This document shows positions 11,501 through 23,455 of a stretch of DNA of 64,000 nt, piece after piece. Source of the DNA: Micropterus salmoides. Its lineage: Eukaryota > Chordata > Actinopteri > Centrarchiformes > Centrarchidae. The stretch is taken from positions 27,455,225-27,519,224 of the forward strand of contig NW_024041150.1 in the NCBI RefSeq assembly GCF_014851395.1, read 5' to 3'. Position 1 is the stretch's first letter. Every line of letters starts with the position of its first letter. The notes under the pieces were generated by a model. It saw nothing but the letters and a program-made list of their open reading frames with translations, was not told the DNA's origin and ran no database searches. The translations under genes and the position numbers were made by a program.

Positions 11501-12904
11501 TTAGGGTGTAGGATGCTGACATTTGCTAATTCATGCTACACACAATGTATATTTTAAGGCTGATGGGAATGTCATTCATTTTGTAGGTATTTACTCACAA
11601 ACCAAAGTATAAAGAACAATTTGACCAGGTAATGCCACTAAATGAAACGTCAGGGGATCATCAAAATGATTACACTTCCTCCTATCAGCCCATGAATGTG
11701 TGTAGAATAATGGTCAATTGTTTGTGAGATATTTCAGTCCCGACCAAAGTGGTGGACCAAGCAACGCTACAATCCTTAGAGCTATGTAGCTAGCACACTT
11801 AAAATACCTGCATAACATTTTAAAAGCCAATAAATAAGATAAAGTAAAGTATGACAATGAATTGTCAAATAAATATGGCAATACATACATTATTGGTAAA
11901 ATTATAAAACTGTGATTGCACTGAATTCCTGTCACGTAGTATACAGCAATATTACAACCTGTCATTGGTAGGAAATGCATGCAAACTGTTTAAGATGTGG
12001 TCTTTGCACCACCCCACCAGGTTTAAATTCACACAGAGATCCTGCTTTATTTTTGACTAGCACTTGTGAAACTCCATTTTTCACAACGTCAACTTGTGAC
12101 TGCTGTTCCTCTTAGTCAGTTCTCTTTTAGTTTTATATTGGTTTTTTTTCTGTTCCCCTTAAAATATTAAATAATTTTACGAATGACCTGCAATTTATAT
12201 TGGCTGTTTTATAACGTAAGAGTTTTGCAGGTCTCTGAACTCAAAAAGTTCCAGCTGCTCTTATTTAGCTGGTAAATTCTTGGCATTCAAACTGCTTGAT
12301 AACAGCGAGGGTTTTGACTGCAAAGACTTCTTCCAATTAATCTAGTAATTTAATTATATTTCCCTGTAACAACTATGGACCATCACACCTCATTAGCAGC
12401 AATGTATACTGTGCATCATCACTGATAAATAAGTTTTACTTTGCTCCTAATAAAATTTATTGTTAAGGTTCTTGTGAATCAGATTTTCGCAAACACTGAG
12501 TGCAAAGTGAACCTGTTCATCATGATTTTGTGCAGAAATACAGACACGTAAAAACTACTGTAGACTGTGTTGATAGCTGTTGTCTGTCCTGTGGTGTGAG
12601 CACAGGTGTTATAACAGGGGCATGACTCAGAGAATGTCCGTTACAATCAAACCTGTCACTTTTCATGTTTCAAAAACATTTTCTTCAATTTTCACATCAT
12701 CAGAAAAGAAATAAGTGAGAAACTGTTTGTGATCAAGAATCAGTAAAAAGAAACTCAATGGGAGAGTTTTAGCTGTTTTTTTCAAAGACGTTGAGGTGTG
12801 TTGTTTCATTGATGAACATTCAAGGTTTAAGATGTACCGAGTTTTACTGGTCATTGGTCTGTTACACTCCACTTACGTGGGAGAATCTGACTCAAGAGGA
12901 GCTT
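11501..12904. other. No gene recognised
   Basis: About 1.4 kb downstream of the PLAC8-family gene. I see only short chance frames and no recognised transposon. Confidence 0.45.
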
Positions 12905-12924
12905 TTTAACTGAAATAGCAATGT

Positions 12925-12930
12925 TTTATT
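12925..12930 (-). terminator. Candidate polyadenylation signal of the PLAC8-family gene
   Basis: The minus strand reads AATAAA here, about 370 nt after the stop codon. It is the first such signal downstream. Cleavage would fall near 12905. Confidence 0.45.
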
Positions 12931-13300
12931 GGCCAGAGTGAATCAAAGGTCAGACGTGCATGTGACCTCACATCATACAGTATTATAACATGCAAACATA
13001 ATCTCAAAACATCTGGCTTTAACAGTCTATGAAGAGCAACTTTAATTCTAAAGAAAAAAGCAAAATCATCAGCCACTACAAACAGCAGGTCACTACTATA
13101 AATGTATGTGGTGTACATGACAATATATATATGTATGCATTTTGAGTTTTAGGCTACATTTTTTTGTCTACATCTTCCACCTCATACTGATAACAGTAAA
13201 CATGTAACCAGCCTTCTATGATTTTAACAAAAGAGCGTATGAAAAATATAATTTGGCAGACATGTCATAAGCCCTCAGCCCACAACCAAACGGTTGCGTC

Positions 13301-16300
13301 CTATCGACCCACGGCCTGTGTGGTGACCACTACGGTGTTGGGGGGCCGGTTGCCTCTGATCTTCAGCTCACGATTCATCTGGCACCAAGCACATGTGTAA
13401 CACCACAATACCTTGCAGCAGTCGTCACAGCACGAGCCCTGCGGGAGAAAGAAGGAGACGAAAGAGAGAGTCTGAGTCTGACAGTCAGTGAAATTAATGA
13501 CAGGGCAGAAACATACAGTCTCAAAACTATGAAGACTTCTGTACTAAAAATATTGACCAAGACTACTGAAGACATTGCAGTCGCTAAATTTGGAATATCT
13601 ACTGATACTAAAGATGTACAAGAGCTTGGAGGCGGTGATAACAAGCTGGAACAACATACAGATATGGAGCAACATTTACATTAGTTTGGAGTCATCTTTG
13701 TGTCCAACTGGTAGATGAGAGTCCAACATTTACTATTTTCTTTTAGCTCTGTTTTGGTCTCCATCTCTGAGACAGTGTTTCTTTCTCTGCTAAATGCTCC
13801 ACTGTGTTCACCAGCTAGTCGCTAACTTGTCTGTCTGCCGTTTGCTTCTGGGGAGATAGTGTACAGAGCTTTTCTGATGCAAACAAGGAAACAAGGTTGA
13901 CGTAAATATATCCAGTCCAGTTGCAGTTTCCTCTGCAGTGCAGTCGAACACAATAAATTAAGTTCAGAGATGATTTGAATAAAATTTCCATTTCCTCCTT
14001 TCTATTTTGTCACCTAGACACCAGCTCCCTGGTACATGTTCCATCAACCAAAACATGCAAAGTTTATAACCTCAGTGCAATTTCATTTTAATCATACAGT
14101 CTCACTGCACAGTATGGTAACCTGAACAGTAAATACAGGAGTTAGCTGGCGAGGGATCAGTGTGGCCTGTAAACTAATCAGAAGGCCACAGAGCCGGTTA
14201 TTTGAAGTAATTTAGGCTCGTAATTGGCTCGCTAAATTCTCAGAGACTCTATTTTAATCTTTCGTGTTTTAATATAATTTCTTCTTAAATTAATTCACAC
14301 TGTCAGTTTTGTTGCAGTATGTGTTCATATTTTTATTTTGCAGTATGGGCCAAAAACACATTTCCAACTTTGTGAACAATAAGGTTGAAATGAGACTGCA
14401 CATACACCTCTGGTCTCTTACTGCAAACAGTCTGGTCAATGCCACTGACTCAAGAACCTAACATGTTTTTTGATGGTGGGGTAAACTGGATCACCCGGAG
14501 GAAACTCATGCAGACACAGGTAGAACATGCAAACTCCACATAGAAAGGCCGCGACGACCGGGTTTTAACCCGGGAACTTATTGCTGTGAGGTCACAGTGC
14601 TATCCACTGGACGTCCGTGCTGCCTGTCAGTGTGTGTTCATGTGCTCTTAAGTCTGAAAGTGGAATCAACATGGACGCTACTAAGACGTTGTGTTGAGCA
14701 TATAAACAAGACGCAGACATCTAGTTCACTCTACATGGACAGCAAACTAACCGTTATAACCATATTACAAATGAAATGTTTGCAAAATTTTCATATGCAT
14801 TACGTGATTTTGCACAATCAAAGTTTTGTATGCTTCTTTACGTCTCATGTACACTTTTTTTGGCTTTTTGCAATAAAGATTTAAGGAGGAAAAAAGATTC
14901 TGATTATTCCGACACCACATGAATGCACCATCAATCAACGCTCACCCCTCCCTTTCCAAGCGAGCAGGAGAAGCTAAGGTGGCCGACACGCTGTTTCGGC
15001 TCTTGTGCTAAATAATATGTTTAGTCCTCCATTTGTCCAAATTTCTCTTCTTTTCTTACTTCTAATAAACCAGTCGACTACAACTTATACTACTAACATT
15101 ACTACTTCTTCTTTCTTTTCGTACATATTCAACATAGTGACGAAACACGCTCTGAAGAGCAGTTTCTCCATTTCGGCTAATGAAAAATGGTGTTGCAACA
15201 TGGCGACATCCATGTAAGAGGACCGGCAGTGTATGTAGATAGAAATGGCTCATTCTAAGGTAATAAAAGCATAATGGTTTATTATGTAAGGTTTATACAC
15301 CACTGAAAACATAGTTATGGATATTATATTGCATTTCAGCACATTCCTAAACATTATACACTGAACCTTTAATTGTTTGTGCAGCTTTAGCAATGTTTGA
15401 GTGCTCTGAATGCAATGTTTTGATACACACAAGCTATTGTGTGTGCACATTATAAACAGGACGCCATTCACCATCATTTGGCTAGCATCACTGGGCTTCC
15501 CATGAATCCTGAAATCAGCGAACAACACATGCAGTGATCAATTTAAATACAACGTTTTAGGAGTTTCTAACAACATGAGGAATCAATCTTTGACTTGCAC
15601 TCTGCAGACATCGGCCCCCACAATAACCTCAACAACTAAACCTGACAATTTCCTGTGTCTCACACACAGCAAACGAGACACTTTAGCAATGTCTGAATGT
15701 TCTGAATGCAGTGCAACACAATGCAGACACACAAGCTATTGTGCGTGCACATTATGCACAGTGCACCATTCCTCATTTGCCTACTGTCCCAGGGATTGGA
15801 CTTCGCAGGAATCCAGAAATCAGTAAACAACACATGCTGTGATCTATTGAAATACAACATTTATAGAGTTTCTGACAACATGAGGGATCAGTCTTGTTTT
15901 TTCCTTATAAAAGGACTCGCACTGCAAATATCAGCACCTACAATAACACTGTCTGTCCAACATGTATATCAATATCTTGGATGGTACTGATCAGATATTT
16001 GTCATTTATCTCTCTTCCACATGTAGAATTCAGTATAAAATCTTATTTATTACACATTAAAAACTCCTGGGTTATTTCTTCAACCCATTTTCTGGGTTAG
16101 TTGTGTTAGGTTAAAATGATGGGTTATAAGTGACCATTTTCTGTGTTACAGAGCTATATTTTGACCCAATTTCTGGGTTATATGGTTGGCTTTCTCTCTC
16201 TCTCAAACCACCCCGCAGAATTGTCTCACAACAGTTGTTTGAAATAACCGTCGCTTCGTGCTCGATCTGTTTTGGCCTGTGCTTCTTCGGTGCAACTTCG

Positions 16301-19300
16301 TCGTGTATTCAAGGTAAACGAATATTTTCAGTGTTGATGTAACGTAAACTTTTCTGTGCCCATGTCCCTGTTGCTAGTTTAGCACCATTTGCTGAAAAAA
16401 TAACCATGGCTTAGTTGCTACTAGCGGTAGCCGTGGTCATTCTGTGGTTGCCATGTACATCTAACTAGTTTAAAGTCTGTGTAAAGTCACACATGACATG
16501 ACACAACCAATGTTTGAAGACTTTAAGCCTTAACTTCAATCCAGTTATTGAATGTTGTCGAATGTTTGAGAGAGAATGTTTGAGAGTTGTTTATTTTTCT
16601 ATTTTTTATATAGAGTTTAATTTAATTTAATGCAATAAAAATGTGTGTTCTGTTGATCAATGTTTATCTGTGTTAGTATTTAGTTCCTTCAGTTCAGTCA
16701 GTCTTTGGCCATTCTACTTTGTAGTCTTGTTTAGTGTGTGTGTACATCCTGCCCGTCTGTACCTTTTGGAGTTACTTTATTAGTAAAACATTTGAACTGG
16801 AACTTTGGTCTCCTCCTCCTCTTCTTCCTCTGCCTGCACCACACCGTGACAGATATAATGTAAACTAAAGTTTTATATTCTGAAATAAGGCATACTAGCA
16901 TAGTAACCCAAGTTAGGTTATTTTTGACCCAATTCCTGGGTTAAAAAGGGACCAAACCAACCAAATATCTGGGTTATTTCAACCCAGATATTGGGGTTGT
17001 TCTTTTGACCCAGAAGTTGGGTTATATTAACAACAATGTTGTTGTTTTTTAACCCAACATTTGGGTCAGGTATATAACCCAGAAGTTGGTCCCTTTTTAA
17101 CCCAGGTGTTTTTAGTGTGTACCTTTCACGCAGCACAAGGTGATGACCCTGAGTACATTTCTAAATTGTTGAACCGATATAGCAGTGGTCGGCAATAGGC
17201 GGCCCACGGGCCAGAACCGGCCCACCAGCAATAATATCTGGATTCAGATTGCTTTGATAGCAGAAAAATAAAAAATAAATTGATCACGGCTGGTGCTGAA
17301 ATAGATCTCATGACAGCAACAGTTACTCACACAATCACTTCCTCTTAAGTGATTGTGCCTCTAAAATAAAAGCACAAGAACATCTTTTGCAGCAATGCTT
17401 CATGTTGAGTTTATTAAGAGCTTTTACTTTGAAAAGTTCTGAAGGACATTCAAAAGAGTCTCTGGCTTGCTTGACACACCTCTGAAAAAGCCGACTGTAA
17501 ATGTGTGATTGGATTCCCCTGAATTTTCTCAGGGAAATGAAAATAAGTGTCCACAGGTTTATGAATGCGGATCAAACGCCTGAACACGCACACACTGCAG
17601 CACAAGCTTTATTGTGAGCATGTGCAAAAGTGTCCTTTTATTCATTTATTTAACAAGGGAGAAAAAAATATCCGCAGTAAGATGGAATCGATTTCTCAAC
17701 CTATTCAACGTGAGCCCCACACAGTACCAACTAAATATGCTACATGATTTGAAATAATTTGACTTTGTTCTGGCCCGCCATAAAATTTGGCCCAATGCCA
17801 GACTTATTTGCAGAACCCTGCGATATAGTAACTTTCTCTCTCAGCTTCACTATTAAGTGTGTACTGGAGGTTCCCACATTACGGCTTAGCGAGCGTGGAG
17901 ATTATTTACCCCTAAATGTTGGAATAGTCTCTCACAAGGATATTAAAGGACAGTACCCACCCCAGCAACAGCCCGTTCACCGTGCTGGCTGAAGAGATAT
18001 AAAGAGTTCTGCTGCCGCACCACCAGACTGCAGAGAAGCTTTTTCCCCACACTATCAAACTTTTAAACACAAATTCATCCTCAGCACTGTCATAGTTTGG
18101 GTTGGTTGGGTGTGTTTTGTATTTGTTTCTGTGTTCATTCCCTGCCATTGTGTTTGCTCTCTTCTGTTTGTTTATGTGTTACTTTGGTCATTTGTTAGTC
18201 AGGTTTTCTTGCTATGAGTTCATCAGTATTGCTAGTCTTGTTCTACTGTCTCTGTGTTTACTTTTGTCAGCAAGTCACTTATGTTGTCTGTGTTATGTTT
18301 GTAGTTAGTCTGTCCTTGTGTTTCTTGTCTTGTTTGGTCTCACCTGTGCGTAATTAGTTTCTCCCTCACCTGTGTATTTAAGTGGTTGTCTGTGCTTAAT
18401 TGCCAGTTTATTGTTTACTGTTAGCTTGTTTCTACAGGAGTCTCTTGTTAGTCTCCTGTGTAGTTTCATGTCTTGCGTTTCCGTGTGGACTACTCTCTCA
18501 TTTGGCTTCATGGACATTCTTGTTGCACCTGCACTGTAAGTTTTCACCACTGTTGGGAATAAACCCCACTCGCTCTCCAGTTACCTTCTCTGTGTCTGCA
18601 TTTGGGTCCAGTACCTCTGTCTCCAGCGTTCAGCCGAGAGGCAGAACGTAACAAGCACTGCTGCACTAAATAACATTTATTCAGTTTACAATTTTTATAT
18701 TCCTCTATATTTACTGCTAAGTAGCAGAAGGGAGTTACAAACTTACTTTCACTTTACAACCTGTTGAAATGTGACAAATAAACCTTCCTTCTACCTTCTT
18801 CTACATTCACTATTAGATAATCCAATTCAATTGACATTTTTTAAAGACTAAACTCACTTATATTCCTCAACTCGAGATTATACACTACCTCACTTTTGTA
18901 ATAACAACCCTCAGTATTTCCATGAACTTACATGTAGAAGCAAGGCGGGAATCCAACTCACTTTAGAGGTCAAGGGTTGATTTACCAATTTAATTATTAA
19001 TATTATAATTTTTAATTATAATGAATTGGACAAATATGATTTTTTTAACCAGCCTTAGCCTTAGCGTGCACCCACTTCTCCATGTATGCTCCCCTCCCTC
19101 CCCGAACCAGCCTTACTGGGATGCCATGGCGCTGTCTAATCTCGGAGCGGAGGATGCAGGACACCACACAACAGACGTCCAGGATTGGCATGCAGCAGCA
19201 CCAGCCGTGTTTAGAGGCTGTCTCACACTGCATGCAGGGGAAGCACCACAGGGCGCAGCAGCCTTGACGTGATAATGAGAGAAAAAAGAATATGAGTTCA

Positions 19301-20668
19301 TTAAGACATAACATTAAGGCATGCTGTAAAGTAAGAATGCTTTCAAAAACAGACATGGTAATTGATTAAAGTGATCAATTAACACAATGCAAAGTGAGTG
19401 AAAATATAAAAAATCTAAATAAAATCAATATTTGGTATATCTCTGACCCCCCCTTTGCCTTCTAAACAGCATCAACTCTAGGAAACTGGAAAGTAGGTTG
19501 GCCCAACCTACAACATTTTCTCATCTCACACTTGTTTTGGATCACAGTTGTGCTGAATGTTGTGTAAAATGACCAATCATGTGACCCTGTCCTCCCAGGT
19601 CTTCAACCTAATTTAAAGAGGAACTTTAAATCTAAAGTTTCACACTTGCATAAAAATCAGTTTACTGGTCATGTAGAGTGCTACTTTTACTGTGAAAACA
19701 GTTGTTATTTGTGACTCGGGGGTGGGGGGGATAAATTGCTATTTAGTATAGCAGTTTTACATATGTCATTTATTTCCTGCATATACATACATTACATTTA
19801 TATTGTAAATAACAAATAATGATAAAATTGGTTATTTTGCTTTTAATAAAAATGTTAGTAAGTTAATATTTAACCCTAAATATTAAGTTTTCTTTATATT
19901 TCCTACAAAGACCACTGTGCATTATTGTCTTGTCTTGGACCAAAGTTCAATTCTAGCGTCTTTTTGGAAGTCAATAAAAATATTGACCCCAAAACAATGC
20001 TGGTAATACCTTTCATCCAGCCCTGCATAGTTTCTGCAGGTATTCCAGTAAAGAGGGGCAGCCTTTATGCTGCCTGAGACAGGAAACTCAGAGCAAAAAA
20101 AGTTTGCTGCTCGTTAATCTTATTTCTTTTCAGCACACAGTAGACTAATATCTGAGGGTGACTCAGATGAGCGTATCAACATTTTATGGACCTTATGTTG
20201 ACACTGTTTTCTATCTTAAAAGATAGTTAGGACAGTTTGTCCAGGAAAGAGTTTCTGGTGGTCTTATCTTCACTTCAGACTCTCTGATTGCTATTGATCC
20301 TTAATGGCAGTCGGCCAGATTAGCAAATCTGCATCTATTCCAAGAAGTTGTTTTGTCATGTAATATTGCTCACTTAGCTTTGACACCACTGATCTGCTTA
20401 ATAAATGTCAGGATTTCAAACTGATCAGTGACTGTTTGTCGAGCAGAGTTGCAAATATTACCTCTACCACTAATATTTCTCCAATGATGGGGAAATATTT
20501 AGGTCTGTGTTGATGAACAACACAAACTGTTGAGCAACATCAGTGATGGGTTGACTTACAGGTGCCCATGTCACTGCAGCAATCGCAGAGGCCGGTGCTC
20601 CATGTCCCAATGTTTTGGGTGGTTTGGGTCACCATCATCACCTGTGCTGGCTGGTGTTGGACGGCCAT
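13301..20668 (-). CDS. PLAC8/cornifelin-family cysteine-rich protein, 3 exons, 130 aa
   Basis: Three coding exons join in frame: 20560-20668, 19117-19262 and 13301-13438 (109+146+138 nt, stop TAG). All introns have GT-AG ends. Exon 1 gives an N-terminus with VMMVTQ and WSTGLCDCCSDMGTC. Exon 2 gives CFPCMQCETASKHGWCCC and the turn RQRHGIP. Exon 3 opens with GSCCDDCCKVLWCYTCAWCQ and MNRELKIRG. These match the order of conserved blocks in PLAC8 (TGMCDCFSD, CFPC, RYGIPGS, CxxCQ-R-I) and the NRELKIR-like end of cornifelin. The usual family length is about 110-130 residues. Family members are small Cys-rich proteins; their biochemical role is not settled. The 5.7-kb intron 2 holds several transposons. 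A pyrimidine-rich AG just before the ATG may mark a 5' UTR intron. The exact orthologue (plac8, plac8-like or cnfn) cannot be decided here. Confidence 0.92.
13439..14487. other. Intron 2 of the PLAC8-family gene; nothing recognised
   Basis: Intronic sequence between exon 3 and the first recognised repeat, with no coding exon visible. Confidence 0.5.
14488..14632 (+). repeat. Widespread teleost interspersed repeat (SINE-like)
   Basis: The series cacccggaggaaactcatgc, then gaacatgcaaactccacat, then cgggaacttattgctgtgag is the degenerate form of a very common fish repeat (genomic 'gaacatgcaaactccacaca' family). I recognise the sequence, but not a class with certainty. Confidence 0.6.
15386..15960. 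repeat. Diverged tandem duplication, unit about 295 bp
   Basis: The block from 15386 (tttagcaatgtttgagtgct) recurs from about 15680 (tttagcaatgtctgaatgtt). Shared landmarks in the same order are acacaagctattgtg, cagaaatcag/gaaatcagcgaacaacacatg, aatacaac, gagtttctgacaacatgagg and cacaataac. No protein is encoded. Confidence 0.75.
16052..17119. mobile_element. Non-autonomous TIR transposon with CCCA/TGGG palindromic ends
   Basis: The left end cacattaaaaactcctgggtt is matched by the right end aacccaggtgtttttagtgtg (reverse complement cacactaaaaacacctgggtt), about 21 bp of terminal inverted repeat. Both ends are flanked by TA (16050-16051 and 17120-17121). Near both ends the motif TTGGGTTAT / ATAACCCA recurs many times in both orientations. 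The central 700 bp is unrelated unique-looking sequence. No transposase frame is present. The TA flank suggests a Tc1/mariner-type mover, but this is inference. Confidence 0.75.
17183..17820. mobile_element. hAT-type element with perfect 8-bp target duplication
   Basis: The ends are cagtggtcggcaa on the left and ttgcagaaccctg on the right, imperfect inverted repeats. They are flanked by identical 8-bp sequences cgatatag at 17175-17182 and 17821-17828. An 8-bp target duplication with CAGTGG-type ends is the hAT hallmark. At 638 bp with no transposase it is non-autonomous. It sits in intron 2 of the PLAC8-family gene. Confidence 0.92.
18088..18653 (+). mobile_element. Solo LTR with 5-bp target duplication
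   Basis: The 566-bp unit starts tgtcatag and ends cgtaaca. It is flanked by identical agcac at 18083-18087 and 18654-18658. An aataaa signal lies at about 18560 and the block gcatttgggtcca follows, as in the gypsy LTR at 3371-4031. It is a solo LTR left by recombination between the two LTRs of a gypsy-type element. The orientation follows the polyadenylation signal. Confidence 0.92.
18659..19116. other. Intron 2 of the PLAC8-family gene; nothing recognised
   Basis: A/T-rich intronic sequence with no feature that I could assign. Confidence 0.5.
19263..20559. other. Intron 1 of the PLAC8-family gene
   Basis: About 1.3 kb bounded by a GTAAGT donor at 20554-20559 and an AG acceptor at 19263-19264. 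No repeat or exon was recognised inside. Confidence 0.6.
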
Positions 20669-22410
20669 GCCTGACGGACACGAGACATAAATGGAGAAAC
20701 CAGGAAGGGCGTCAGGGGATTGCTCCATACACAGGAAACACTGGATTATGATCAATCTTTTTCAGTGCTTAGTTAAGACAGGAAGAAGGTCACAGCCTGT
20801 TTTGAAGCTATACTGTCCACGATGTAGCGACTGTAACTTGTATCTCAGTGTTTTCTGGTTAATGCAAGTGACAACAAAGACCAAGTGTTCTTTACATACC
20901 TAATGTATGTACATGACTACATCCTTTTGAGCAAATTATATTAAAGAAAAAACAAAGTGTTTGGGAATGCGCTGGTATTAAAAAGCTATCCTTGTGATGG
21001 TCTGACAATGCACAAGTTGGGTTACAAGCAATGCATGCTGGGACAGGTTACAGCACCTCTATACCCATTAACATTTGTCACACTTTGTTTTGTCATATGA
21101 GCAAAGTGAAGGACAAAATGCTGATTTCTTCCTCATCTCTCTTTGACAACAAGTATGGTGACACCACAGCCCTTAACCCCAAACACCACCCTTTGATTGA
21201 ACAGGAAAGCCAGCTGTGAGCCCGGAAACAAACAGTCCTCCCCGACCTCACTAATGCTGCTGTGAGAGCAAAACCCAGCCAAATTTCGTACATTTCCGAG
21301 AAACGTGGCCCAGGGGCTGCTCTTTTAAGAGTTGAAAATTATATACTTATAAACTCTGTGCATCAGTTTCATGCTCAAACTAATATAATAATAATATAAT
21401 AATAATAAATGTGATAAACAAAAGTTATATTTGGCTGTTCATGTCCTAAATTACAGCTTCCACACAACTAACTAGCTATGCCAAATCTAAATATGTAGCA
21501 ATATCTAATGTGTAGCATTAACCTAACTAACATTAATCATCGTCTTTGGCTAGCTGTGCAGAGTGCAGCAGTCTGAAAATTTCAAATACAAATTTCGGGC
21601 ACTAAATATTTTATATGCTTTATTATCTAAATCCCATGGCAGTTTAAGCCTCATGTTAAATGCCTCATACTTTTACTTCACACATACACACACATATATA
21701 TATATATACCCCAAAGGAATAGAAAGTATGGGTTCATATGTGGCAATGCAAGTCTGTCATTGAGTAATTAAATGAAGCAACAGGACAAACTCTTGTTCTT
21801 CCAGCCAGCTTAGTATTTGTATCGTTTTTTTATCAATGCAGAGTCAGCAAGCAAAAACAATGTTGCTGGCTGGAATTAACTAGTTAATTAGTTATTATTT
21901 AAGCTCACTACAGGCTCAACATCAGCCAAAGACCGTCCTCATATTTAGGGTTAATTTTTAAAACAAATTCTTCTACCTTTTCTCCGGTTCGGTGAGCTCT
22001 GAAAAATTAAAAGTGTGGTTAAAGGCAGGTAAAGCTCCACTTTCCCGAAGAGAATGAGCCACCAACTTCACTTTCTATTTATTCAGAAAGCCAGCCCCCC
22101 TGCAAACCTCACACACCCTCACGGACGACTAACGTTTGCATCTGCCACACGAGCACTCCCGTAGACCTAAGTGGCGGTGAATAATGCAAACAACATGTTA
22201 TTCACAATATCTCCGTTATGAGGACCAGACTTATTAATAGATCCAACTTTATTATGGTTTGGGTTCACAGCGCAACAATGGAACACCACACATCATCAGT
22301 CGAGTTAATGTGCATAATAGATTTATGCAATACAATGAAACTATTATTATTAATTTAGTAGATGCAATTACTCTTTCTAAAAAAACTCCCTGTGTAAAAT
22401 GATAGGGGCA
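20669..22410. other. 5' flank of the PLAC8-family gene; CA/TA microsatellite
   Basis: This must hold the promoter and any non-coding 5' exon, but I see no diagnostic element. A short (CA)n(TA)n microsatellite lies at about 21680-21708. Confidence 0.4.
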
Positions 22411-22800
22411 TTAGATTAGATTAGATTCAACTTTATTGTCAAAGCAAGGAAATGCAGATGGCATCTAACCAGACGTGCTTAAGCAGTATTATGCTATTAT
22501 GGCAGTACGGTATGAATAACTATGACATACAGTAGTGCAAATATGATTATTGTGGGGATTATACAGCATGTACAGTAGGAATTTCTATGTCTAGGGAACG
22601 ATTTACAGTATATACAGAATGTGCGTACAAATATACAGTAGTGCAATGGTATGCTTAGATGAAAGGTGCGGTTAATGGTGCAGTGGTGTCAAAGTCCATC
22701 ATGACACACAGTGCAATTGGTAAGTGTAGCTGGTTCAGTCCTGGGGAGGATGGTGAGTGTGAATGTGAGAAGATGAGTATGTGTATGAAGGGGGGTGGGG
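22411..22800 (-). repeat. LINE/SINE-type 3' region with GATTA tail
   Basis: The start, attagattagattcaacttt then attgtcaaagcaaggaaat, is the reverse complement of a common teleost retroposon tail. The element body extends to the right with repeated gtgcaa/cagtagtgcaa motifs. The orientation is inferred from the tail. Confidence 0.55.
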
Positions 22801-23455
22801 CGTTGGGGGTGCAGAGTTCAGAGTTAATGTGCTGTATGACTCAAAGATCAAAGTACGTACAAGACAGGCTTCCTTCCATTTTGTCCATTCTGCCTTTTAC
22901 TACTTCCTATCTCATTCTGAATTTTCATTCAACCCACAGTTCATAGAGATGTCTAATTAAAAGCATTTTGTGTACATCTGCTCTACAAGAGTCCATCTTT
23001 ACATAATAATCAACTTATTAGGCTATACAGGTAGACCTACACTTCTAACCTGTTTAGCCATTATAACTACAATATATTTTCAATGCATAGATTATCAATA
23101 TAGTGATAACTTGTATTTAGCCAAAAAATAGCCTACACTTTATAGGCTATATTTTATTTAATTCCTTCCAAGTATTCACTACAAAGGCTGCATTAGTCTG
23201 GACAGACGTGGATGTAACCTGCAACTTGACAGGTTGGCGGAGGCATACAACCGTGAGGCGGTTATTCTAGTTTCAAGCAAAGACAGGTATTTTGCATACC
23301 CCTTCAAACAAAATGACAAATGATTTAAACAAATATGAAGGTGACAGCAGCATAACAACACCTGCACGCCTGTAGATGCCGAATAGGCAAAACGAATTAG
23401 ACTGAAACTGAGGACTGAAACTAGTGCTATGGCGACCCTGTGAGGCTGCATACAT
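22801..23455. other. No gene recognised
   Basis: Short chance frames only. Confidence 0.45.

Noticed and set aside
16918..17136. 72-residue frame rich in NITQLLGQ-like repeats
   Set aside because: It is produced by the alternating CCCA/TGGG units at a transposon end, not by a protein-coding gene.
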